A stretch of 7,225 bases of DNA from Bacteroidales bacterium UBA4347 (lineage in GTDB: Bacteria > Bacteroidota > Bacteroidia > Bacteroidales > P3): NCBI GenBank assembly GCA_002394185.1, contig DGTB01000017.1, forward strand, positions 2,368 to 9,592. The letters are read 5' to 3'. Every line of letters begins with the position of its first letter. The stretch's first letter is position 1. Position numbers and translations under genes: made by a program. The notes under the pieces are model-generated. The model worked only from the letters and a program-made list of their open reading frames with translations. It made no database searches and was not told where the DNA came from. Shown here piece after piece: positions 1 to 5,543 of this stretch.

Positions 1-1164
1 GTGGTCCTTGAGGTAGGTGTCGTACATGACGTTGTGGACGAAGCCAGCAGTGTACTTCACGCCGGCGGCGTCGGCGGCGGGGTCGGGTCGGTCGAGGGCC
101 AGGTGGAAGTGGAAGTTGGGGTGCGTCTTCTCGAGTTCGAGGAAGTCATTGAGGTAGAACACCTCGTTGAGGGCGCGGGCGCCGTAGAAGTAGTGCATGG
201 GGCGGTTGTGGCAGTCGAGGGCGCGCGTGAGGTGCATGATCTGGGCGCGGAGGGGTGCCATGCCGGCGCCGCCGCCGACCCATATCATCTCGTTGCCGTG
301 GGGGTCGTCGGTCCAGGTGTTGTTCTCGGTGCCGCGCACGTGGAACTCGCCGTAGGGGCCGCTCATGATGACCTTGTCACCGGGCTTGAGGGAGAAGATG
401 TAGGAGGAGGCTATGCCGGGGTTGACGTTCTGGAATCCGGAGCGGTCGGCCGTGAAGGGCGGCGTGGCGATGCGGACGGTGAGCATGAAGACGTCGCCTT
501 CGGCGGGGTAGTTGGCCATGGAGTAGGCGCGGATGGTGGGCTCGGTGTTGACGCAGCGGAGGTCGAACATCTTGAATTTCTCCCACGAGGGCAGGTACTC
601 GTCGCCGATGAGCGAGCGGTCGAAGTCGCTGTAGCGGATGTCGAACTTGGGGATGCGGATCTGGGCGTAGGAGCCGGGGACGAAGTCCATGTGCTCGCCG
701 GCGGGCAGCTGTACCTTGAATTCCTTGATGAAGGTGGCCACGTTCTTGTTGCTGACCACGGTGCACTCGTACTCCTTGATGCTGAGGATGCTCTGGGGGA
801 GCTTGAGGGCGAGGTCTTCCTTGACCTTCACCTGGCAGCCCAGACGCCAGCCTTCCTGCACCTGCTTGCGGCTGAAGTGGGGCACCTCGGTGGGGAGGAT
901 GCTGCCGCCGCCTTTGACGACACGGCATTTGCACTGGCCGCAGCTGCCTTTGCCGCCGCAGGCCGAGGGCAGGTGGATGCCCTGCTCGCCGAGGGTGGAG
1001 ATGAGGGTGCCGCCGGTGGGCACGGTGAGTTCGCGGTCGTCGTTGATGGTGATCTTCACGTTGCCTTGCGGCATGAGCTTGGCGCGCAGCACCAGGAGCA
1101 GCGCCACCAGCAGCAGGATGACCACCAGGATGAGTATGATTGAGATGATAAGTGTTTGTGTCAT
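1..1164 (-). CDS. nqrF: Na+-translocating NADH:quinone oxidoreductase subunit F (partial, 3' end cut by window edge)
   Basis: NqrF is the electron-entry subunit of Na+-NQR. It oxidises NADH on the cytoplasmic side and passes electrons from FAD to a 2Fe-2S centre. The frame is open from ATG at 1164 to the left edge, giving 388 residues with no stop. Residues 4-26 form one membrane anchor (ILILVVILLLVALLLVL). A plant-type ferredoxin domain follows, with cluster cysteines C69, C75, C78 and C110 (ACGGKGSCGQC, then LGC); the spacing matches Vibrio NqrF within one residue. The FAD-binding motif RAYSMANYP lies at 212-220 and the NADH-binding glycine loop GGGAGMAP at 297-304. Full-length relatives have a little over 400 residues, so only the end of the NAD-binding domain is missing. 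The start lies 4 bases after the nqrE stop and has no Shine-Dalgarno sequence, so it is probably translated by reinitiation. RnfC/RnfB do not fit, because the ferredoxin plus ferredoxin-reductase fusion is specific to NqrF. Confidence 0.97.
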   Translation of the reverse strand, partial: MTQTLIISIILILVVILLLVALLLVLRAKLMPQGNVKITINDDRELTVPTGGTLISTLGEQGIHLPSACGGKGSCGQCKCRVVKGGGSILPTEVPHFSRKQVQEGWRLGCQVKVKEDLALKLPQSILSIKEYECTVVSNKNVATFIKEFKVQLPAGEHMDFVPGSYAQIRIPKFDIRYSDFDRSLIGDEYLPSWEKFKMFDLRCVNTEPTIRAYSMANYPAEGDVFMLTVRIATPPFTADRSGFQNVNPGIASSYIFSLKPGDKVIMSGPYGEFHVRGTENNTWTDDPHGNEMIWVGGGAGMAPLRAQIMHLTRALDCHNRPMHYFYGARALNEVFYLNDFLELEKTHPNFHFHLALDRPDPAADAAGVKYTAGFVHNVMYDTYLKDH

Positions 1165-1168
1165 TGTG

Positions 1169-1783
1169 TTATAATTTAAATCCCATAAATGACATGAATG
1201 CCATGCCCATGAGGCCGGTGATGATGAAGGTGATGCCGACGCCGCGGAGGGCCGGGGGGATGTGGCTGTAGCGCAGCTTCTCGCGGATGGCGGCGATGGC
1301 CACGATGGCCAGCAGCCAGCCGATGCCGCTGCCCAGGGCGAAGACCGTGGCCTCGCCGATGTTGGCGTAGCCGCGCTCCTGCATGAAGAGCGAGCCCGAC
1401 ATGACGGCGCAGTTCACGGCGATGAGGGGCAGGAAGATGCCAAGGGAGTTGTAGAGCGAGGGGCTGAACTTCTCCACCACCATCTCCACCATCTGCACGA
1501 TGGCCGCAATGACGGCGATGAACATGATGAGGCTGAGGAAGGAGAGGTCCACATCGGCCAGCGCGGGCGAAATCCACGCCATGGCGCCTGGGGCGAGGAA
1601 GAACTTGTTGAGCAGGTAGTTGATGGGCACGGTGATGAGCAGCACGAAGGTGACGGCCACGCCCAGGCCTGCCGAGGTCTTCACGGTCTTCGACACGGCA
1701 AGGTAGGAGCACATGCCGAGGAAGAAGGCGAAAATCATGTTGTCGACAAAGATCGACTTGATGAATATGTTGATGTATTCCAT
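1169..1783 (-). CDS. nqrE: Na+-translocating NADH:quinone oxidoreductase subunit E
   Basis: NqrE is an integral membrane subunit that pairs with its homologue NqrD. In the Vibrio enzyme the two hold an iron-sulfur centre inside the membrane that relays electrons from NqrF to NqrC. The protein has 204 residues, close to the family length of about 200. It contains roughly six hydrophobic segments, near 12-30, 40-60, 80-102, 115-133, 146-166 and 181-200. The opening MEYINIFIKSIFVDNMIF and the FLGMCSYLAVS stretch are characteristic. The expected ligand cysteines are C25 (GMCSY) and C125 (AVNCAV), in the two symmetric half-repeats. The RnfA family is related, but the presence of nqrA and nqrF assigns it to NQR. 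The ATG at 1783 has no Shine-Dalgarno site. It lies 65 bases after the nqrD stop, beyond a 9-bp tandem repeat, which is the only sizeable gap inside the operon. Confidence 0.97.
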   Translation of the reverse strand: MEYINIFIKSIFVDNMIFAFFLGMCSYLAVSKTVKTSAGLGVAVTFVLLITVPINYLLNKFFLAPGAMAWISPALADVDLSFLSLIMFIAVIAAIVQMVEMVVEKFSPSLYNSLGIFLPLIAVNCAVMSGSLFMQERGYANIGEATVFALGSGIGWLLAIVAIAAIREKLRYSHIPPALRGVGITFIITGLMGMAFMSFMGFKL

Positions 1784-1794
1784 TGTTCTGTGTT

Positions 1795-1848
1795 TATAGT
1801 TTCTATAGTTCCTATGGTTTCTATAGTGGCTATAGTTCCTATATTGTT
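1795..1848. repeat. 9-bp tandem repeat in the nqrD-nqrE gap
   Basis: On the plus strand the units are TATAGTTTC (1795-1803), TATAGTTCC (1804-1812), TATGGTTTC (1813-1821), TATAGTGGC (1822-1830), TATAGTTCC (1831-1839) and a decayed sixth copy, TATATTGTT (1840-1848). The consensus is TATAGTTYC. The palindrome CTATAG recurs at 1803, 1821 and 1830. The array ends exactly at the nqrD stop codon and fills most of the gap before nqrE. In the mRNA sense, read in the nqrD frame past its TAA, it contains no stop and would encode repeated (G/A/E)-T-I tripeptides. It could be a slippage-prone spacer setting nqrE translation, a protein-binding array, or the relic of a lost NqrD tail. The sequence does not decide between these. 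Confidence 0.9.
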
Positions 1849-2466
1849 TTATTGTTCAACCAAATCTTTGTTTCGCGAGCGGTGCCACCAGATGATGAGT
1901 CCCACCAGGATGAGGGCCATCGGGGGCATGATCATCAGGCCGTTGTTCTCGTAGCCGATGTTGTAGAGGCCGAGCTTCTCCACCACGGGGTAGCCCCAGA
2001 GGGTGCCGCTGCCGAAGAGCTCGCGCACGAAGCCCAAGGCGATGAGGATGACGCTGTAGCCGAGTCCGTTGCCGATGCCGTCGAGCAGTGAGGGCAGGGG
2101 GTTCTCGACCATGGCGAAAGCCTCCAGGCGGCCCATGACGATGCAGTTGGTGATGATGAGGCCCACGAAGACGGAGAGCTGCTTGCTGACGTCGTACATG
2201 TAGGCTTTCAGCACCTGGTCGACCAGCACCACGAGGGTGGAGACGACGACGAGCTGCACGATGATACGGATACGCGGCGGGATGGTGTTGCGCATGAGCG
2301 AAATGATGAGGTTGCTCAGGGCGACGACGACAGTCACCGAGATGGCCATCACCACGGCGGGCTTGAGCTGCGCCGTCACGGCCAGGCAGGAGCAGACGCC
2401 CAGCACCTGCACGAGGATGGGGTTGTTCTTGCTGAAGGGGAGTTTTATCAGGTCAAAGTTTTTCAT
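1849..2466 (-). CDS. nqrD: Na+-translocating NADH:quinone oxidoreductase subunit D
   Basis: NqrD is the membrane partner and homologue of NqrE, inserted in the opposite orientation, and supplies the other cysteines of the intramembrane iron-sulfur centre. It has 205 residues, near the usual length of about 210. Hydrophobic segments lie near 18-31, 36-56, 68-87, 96-112, 136-152 and 179-195. The cytoplasmic start (MKNFDLIKLP), the NNPILVQVLGVCS stretch and the TNCIVMGRLEAFAM stretch are family hallmarks. The cysteines matching the known ligands are C25 and C108. A further cysteine, C27, sits two residues after C25. The ATG overlaps the nqrC stop (ATGA), and a GGAGG site lies 7 bases upstream inside the nqrC 3' end, so translation is probably coupled. 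It ends with TAA directly against the 9-bp repeat array. RnfE is the related alternative, excluded by context. Confidence 0.97.
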   Translation of the reverse strand: MKNFDLIKLPFSKNNPILVQVLGVCSCLAVTAQLKPAVVMAISVTVVVALSNLIISLMRNTIPPRIRIIVQLVVVSTLVVLVDQVLKAYMYDVSKQLSVFVGLIITNCIVMGRLEAFAMVENPLPSLLDGIGNGLGYSVILIALGFVRELFGSGTLWGYPVVEKLGLYNIGYENNGLMIMPPMALILVGLIIWWHRSRNKDLVEQ

Positions 2467-3068
2467 TGTTCGTCCTCCATTCTTTTTTCCTGGATCTCCG
2501 GAGTGTCCGGGATTTGCTTGTAATCTTCGTAGGCTTTGGCCAGCATGGCGGTAACACCGTTGCTGGTCATGGTGCCGCCGCTGATGGCGTCAACCTCGTA
2601 GGGGTTGCCGCGGTCGGCGTTCTTCTTCAGGTGGATGGCTTGGGAGTCCATCTTCTTGCCGATGAAGCGGGAGGCGAACTTGTCGGTGGCAATCTCGCCG
2701 CCGAGGCCGGGGGTCTCGCCCTTGTGGTCGAAGACGGCGCCGACGACGGTGCTGGTGTTGTCGAGGGCCAGGTAGCCCCAGATGGGTCCCCAGAGGCCGG
2801 TGCCCTTCAGGGGCAGGATGATGCCGCCGTCGAAGGTGTAGTAGTTGTCGGCCTCGGTGATGTGCTGGGCGTAGAGCTGGTCGGCGTTGTCGCGCGTGGC
2901 CTCGATGCCGATGGTCTTGAGGATCATCTGCTTGGTCTCGGCGCGCTGGTTCTTCTCCTGCGCGGGCTTGAGGCTGACGGCCACCACGGTGAGAATCAAG
3001 GCCGCCACCACAACGAGGACTGCCGAATAGATGAAGATGTAGCTGTTGCTGAAGTTCTTTTTAGCCAT
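2463..3068 (-). CDS. nqrC: Na+-translocating NADH:quinone oxidoreductase subunit C (FMN-binding)
   Basis: NqrC carries a covalently bound FMN on the outer face of the membrane and passes electrons towards NqrB. The protein has 201 residues, shorter than the Vibrio protein of about 257. It has an N-terminal anchor at 12-32 (FIYSAVLVVVAALILTVVAVS) followed by a soluble FMN-binding domain. The flavin-attachment motif reads D160-A-I-S-G-G-T166 followed by MTSNGV; T166 is the predicted acceptor for the flavin transferase ApbE. The common form is SGAT, so G165 replaces alanine. GLWGPIWGYLALD (91-103), GETPGLGGEI (117-126) and FASRFIGKK (131-139) are other conserved family stretches. The start overlaps the end of nqrB by 8 bases and has a strong AAAGGAGG site. 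No apbE gene is visible in the window, so the transferase must be encoded elsewhere. Confidence 0.96.
   Translation of the reverse strand: MAKKNFSNSYIFIYSAVLVVVAALILTVVAVSLKPAQEKNQRAETKQMILKTIGIEATRDNADQLYAQHITEADNYYTFDGGIILPLKGTGLWGPIWGYLALDNTSTVVGAVFDHKGETPGLGGEIATDKFASRFIGKKMDSQAIHLKKNADRGNPYEVDAISGGTMTSNGVTAMLAKAYEDYKQIPDTPEIQEKRMEDEQ
2474..2478 (-). promoter_or_regulatory. Shine-Dalgarno site of nqrD
   Basis: GGAGG in the mRNA sense, 7 bases before the nqrD ATG at 2466, lying within the last codons of nqrC (RMEDEQ). Together with the ATGA overlap it supports the chosen nqrD start. Confidence 0.75.
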
Positions 3069-4221
3069 TGTGAGCCTCCTTTCCGATAACGGCGACGCGT
3101 TTGGTGCGACGCTTGATGTTCCTGGCCACCACGCAGTGGTCGATGAGCGGAGCCATGCAGTTCATGAAGAGGATGCTGAGCATCATGCCCTCGGGGTAGG
3201 CGGGGTTGCAGACGCGCAGCAGCACGGCGAAGGCACCGATGAGCAGGCCGTATATCCACTTGCCTGTGTTGGTCTGTGCGGCAGTGACGGGGTCGGTGGC
3301 CATGAAGACCGCGCCGAACGCGAAGCCACCCATCAGGAAGTGGTAGTAGAACGGCAGCTGCATGTACGCGTTGGCACCGATGGCGTTGAAGAGCAGACCC
3401 ATCAAGCCGCCGCCGAGGAAGACGCTGAGCATGATGCGCCACGAGGCAATGCCAGTGAAGAGCAGCAGCAGGGCGCCCAAAGCGATGGCGATGACGGAAG
3501 TCTCGCAGGTGGAGCCGGGGATGGTGCCGATGAGCATGTCGAGGGCCGAAGCCGAGGGATTCATGCCGGCGGCCAGCTGTCCCATGGGCGTGGCGCCGGC
3601 GATGGCGTCGGTGCCCCAGAGGTCGGCGGCCACCCATACCTTGTCGCCACTCATGTGGGTGGGGTAGGCGAAGAAGAGGAAAGCGCGGGCCACGAGGGCG
3701 GGGTTGAGGAAGTTCATGCCGCTGCCGCCGAAGACCTCCTTGCCGATGATGACGGCGAAGGCCACGGCCAGTGCCAGCTGCCACAGTGGGGTGGTGACGG
3801 GCACAATCATCGGTATGAGCAGGCCAGTGGCCAGGAATCCCTCGTTGACTTCGTGATGGCGGTATTGCGCAAAGGCGAATTCGATGAACAGACCCACCAC
3901 ATAGCTCACCACGATCATGGGCAGCATGCGGAGGAAACCGAACCACCACATGTAGAGCCAATGCCAGTCGGCGCAGGTGGCCATGGAGGTCTGGTAGCCG
4001 ATGTTCCACATGCCGAAGAGCAGGGCCGGAACGAGGGCGATGACCACGATGATGATGCTGCGCTTCATGTCGACGGCATCGCGGATGTGGCTGCCCTGGC
4101 GGGTGACGGCCTTGGGCGTGAAGGCAAAGGTGTGGAAAGCCTCGTAGGTGCTTCCCAACCAGCTGAGTTTGCCTTTGGGTTCAATCTTTTCGAACCAGTC
4201 GGATAACCATTTCATATTCAT
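3061..4221 (-). CDS. nqrB: Na+-translocating NADH:quinone oxidoreductase subunit B (FMN-binding membrane subunit)
   Basis: NqrB is the large membrane subunit. It forms the probable Na+ pathway and carries covalent FMN and non-covalent riboflavin next to the quinone site. The protein has 386 residues against about 415 in Vibrio, with a cytoplasmic N-terminus (MNMKWLSDWFEKIEPKGKLS) and about ten hydrophobic segments between 53 and 362. Family stretches include RDAVDMKRSIIIVVIAL, NEGFLATGLLIPMIVP, IGKEVFGGSGMNFLNPALVARAF split over 159-181, and FMATDPVTAAQTNTGKW from 306. The flavin-attachment motif is D205-A-I-A-G-A-T211, with T211 as predicted acceptor. The usual serine or threonine before GAT is alanine here (A208). 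The ATG at 4221 overlaps the nqrA stop (ATGA) and follows AAAGGAGG at 7 bases. A second in-frame ATG two codons later is less well placed. RnfD is the homologous alternative, ruled out by the NqrA neighbour. Confidence 0.97.
   Translation of the reverse strand: MNMKWLSDWFEKIEPKGKLSWLGSTYEAFHTFAFTPKAVTRQGSHIRDAVDMKRSIIIVVIALVPALLFGMWNIGYQTSMATCADWHWLYMWWFGFLRMLPMIVVSYVVGLFIEFAFAQYRHHEVNEGFLATGLLIPMIVPVTTPLWQLALAVAFAVIIGKEVFGGSGMNFLNPALVARAFLFFAYPTHMSGDKVWVAADLWGTDAIAGATPMGQLAAGMNPSASALDMLIGTIPGSTCETSVIAIALGALLLLFTGIASWRIMLSVFLGGGLMGLLFNAIGANAYMQLPFYYHFLMGGFAFGAVFMATDPVTAAQTNTGKWIYGLLIGAFAVLLRVCNPAYPEGMMLSILFMNCMAPLIDHCVVARNIKRRTKRVAVIGKEAHNG
3075..3082 (-). promoter_or_regulatory. Shine-Dalgarno site of nqrC
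   Basis: AAAGGAGG in the mRNA sense, 6 bases before the nqrC ATG at 3068 and inside the nqrB 3' end. It is a near-complete match to the 16S rRNA tail and fixes the nqrC start. Confidence 0.85.
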
Positions 4222-5543
4222 GCGGTAGCCTCCTTTCTGAGGACCTCGAGGGCCTCGCGGATGATAGTCTGTATTTCAGTCTTGGAAGGGTCGATGAATT
4301 CGCAGAGGGCGAAGTCCTCGGGTTCCACCTCGTAGATTCCCAGCTGCTCCTGCAGTTCGATGTCGCCCACGATGCAGGCCTTGATGAGCTGCAGGGGGTA
4401 GATGTCGAAGGGGAAGACTCGCTCGAAGCTGCCCGTGAACAGGAAGGGACGCACCGAGCCGTGCAGGTTGGTGTTGAAGGAGTAGGTGGGCTTGACGGGC
4501 ATCAAGGGTTCCAGCATCTTGAAGGGAGCCATCAGTCCGCTGAGGAAGGTCTTGCTGAAGCTGAACTTGTTCAGTCCCGGCATGAGCCAGCCCATGAACT
4601 CATACTGGTCGCCCTCCTCGATGAAGGTCAGCTGCTGGTCGTACATGCCTAGGAATCCGCCGGCTTCAATCCGGGTGCCACTGAGGACGCTGCCGGAGAT
4701 GATGCGAGTGGAGAGAGGAGAGGAGAGAGAGGAGAGTTCGGGATAGTTCGGGTTCATCAGCTGCACCTCGGCGATGTGTTGTATGCTGGTGCCGCAGAGC
4801 ACACGGTAGTATTTGGGGCACTTGGCGGCGGGGCCTCCGACGGCAATGACGCGCTCGGGGCGGTACTCCCCGGTAAGGCACCAGCGGCCGATGGTGGCCA
4901 CGTCCTGTGCGTTGACGGTCCATACGTACTCGCCCTTGTTCAGGGGGCTGATGGCGGCAATCTGTGTGCCGACGTTGCCGGCAGGGTGGGGGCCTTCGGC
5001 ATGCACGGTGTGCACCTCGGCCAGCAGGCCCAGGGCGGCGATGCCGGCCTCGAACTCATGCTCGCGACCGCGGAGGGCGAAGGCGAGGTCCGGTGCCAAC
5101 GGGTTGGTGTCGCGCATGGAGACGAAGATGCCTTTGGGCTTGTGGTCGGGGTCGGCTATGGCGCCGAAGGGGCGCTCCTTGATCATCCACCAGACGGGGG
5201 CTTCGGGCGACAAGGTGGAACTTCCGGTCTTTTCGGGCACTCCGGATTTCCCGGCTTCCACTATGACTTCCATCAGTTTGCGCTTCTCGCCGCGGACGAT
5301 GGCTTTCACCTTTCCGCCGACGGGCGACGGCAGGGTCAGCCGCGGGTCGCGTTTGTCTTCCACAAGAGGCTGTCCGGCAACCACTTCGTCGCCCTCGGCG
5401 ACAAGCAGGCGCGGTGTGAAACCCACCACATCGGGAGGTTTCACAGCGAAGCTCGACTCGCTCCGCATGTCAACGACAATCCTCTCAGCGTCGCCACTGA
5501 GAGGAATGTCGAGTCCTTTTTTTATTTTTATATTATGGTTCAT
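4218..5543 (-). CDS. nqrA: Na+-translocating NADH:quinone oxidoreductase subunit A
   Basis: NqrA is the peripheral cytoplasmic subunit of Na+-NQR, needed for quinone reduction and attached to NqrB. The protein has 441 residues, near the family length of about 450, with no membrane segment or signal peptide. The start MNHNIKIKKGLDIPLSG is typical. A biotin-carboxyl-carrier-like or barrel-sandwich region covers about 40-95 (GDEVVAGQPLVEDKRDP, SPVGGKV). The signature HPAGNVGTQI lies at 186-195, and the C-terminal block PFDIYPLQLIKACIVGD at 378-394 leads into EPEDFALCEFIDPSKTEIQ. Residues 271-279 (SSLSSPLST) come from a 27-base purine/pyrimidine tract and look like a low-complexity surface loop. 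The ATG overlaps the aspA stop (ATGA) with no clear Shine-Dalgarno site, so translation probably depends on aspA. A perfect 9-bp hairpin occupies codons 13-22. RnfC lacks this organisation and would show ferredoxin CxxCxxC motifs, which are absent. Confidence 0.97.
   Translation of the reverse strand: MNHNIKIKKGLDIPLSGDAERIVVDMRSESSFAVKPPDVVGFTPRLLVAEGDEVVAGQPLVEDKRDPRLTLPSPVGGKVKAIVRGEKRKLMEVIVEAGKSGVPEKTGSSTLSPEAPVWWMIKERPFGAIADPDHKPKGIFVSMRDTNPLAPDLAFALRGREHEFEAGIAALGLLAEVHTVHAEGPHPAGNVGTQIAAISPLNKGEYVWTVNAQDVATIGRWCLTGEYRPERVIAVGGPAAKCPKYYRVLCGTSIQHIAEVQLMNPNYPELSSLSSPLSTRIISGSVLSGTRIEAGGFLGMYDQQLTFIEEGDQYEFMGWLMPGLNKFSFSKTFLSGLMAPFKMLEPLMPVKPTYSFNTNLHGSVRPFLFTGSFERVFPFDIYPLQLIKACIVGDIELQEQLGIYEVEPEDFALCEFIDPSKTEIQTIIREALEVLRKEATA
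4229..4236 (-). promoter_or_regulatory. Shine-Dalgarno site of nqrB
   Basis: AAAGGAGG in the mRNA sense, 7 bases before the nqrB ATG at 4221, embedded in the last codons of nqrA (RKEATA). It favours ATG 4221 over the in-frame ATG at 4215. Confidence 0.85.
4710..4736. repeat. 27-base pure purine/pyrimidine tract inside nqrA
   Basis: All 27 plus-strand bases are A or G, in irregular GAGAG/GGAGA units; the coding strand is correspondingly C/T only. It encodes part of the Ser/Leu-rich stretch after YPEL in NqrA (residues about 270-278). Simple-sequence tracts of this kind are prone to slippage, but the frame is intact here. Confidence 0.8.
5480..5505 (-). other. Hairpin-forming inverted repeat in the first codons of nqrA
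   Basis: In the mRNA sense the arms are TCCTCTCAG and CTGAGAGGA, a perfect 9-bp stem with an 8-base loop. It lies about 40-65 bases downstream of the nqrA start, covering the codons for IPLSGDAERI. There is no following U-tract, so it is not an intrinsic terminator. A role in pacing or protecting the mRNA at the aspA-nqrA junction is possible but not shown; the conserved protein sequence may explain it by chance. Confidence 0.5.

Noticed and set aside
1..1143. Long plus-strand open frame (380 codons) at the left edge
   Set aside because: It is antisense to nqrF, which has full domain signatures; the Gly/Val/Glu/His-rich translation resembles no protein and follows from G/C-rich third positions on the other strand.
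1795..1848. 9-bp repeat array as a CRISPR remnant
   Set aside because: Units are contiguous, only 9 bp, with no unique spacers and no cas genes nearby.
2996..4009. 337-codon minus-strand frame overlapping nqrB
   Set aside because: Same strand but shifted frame; Arg/His/Pro-rich translation typical of an out-of-frame reading of a G/C-rich gene.
3046..4206. 386-codon plus-strand open frame opposite nqrB
   Set aside because: Antisense shadow; His/Glu/Gly-rich translation with no family features, while nqrB on the other strand is unmistakable.
1..5543. RNF complex instead of Na+-NQR
   Set aside because: NqrA and the ferredoxin/FAD/NADH-binding NqrF are present, and no RnfB or RnfC with multiple CxxCxxC motifs is seen.
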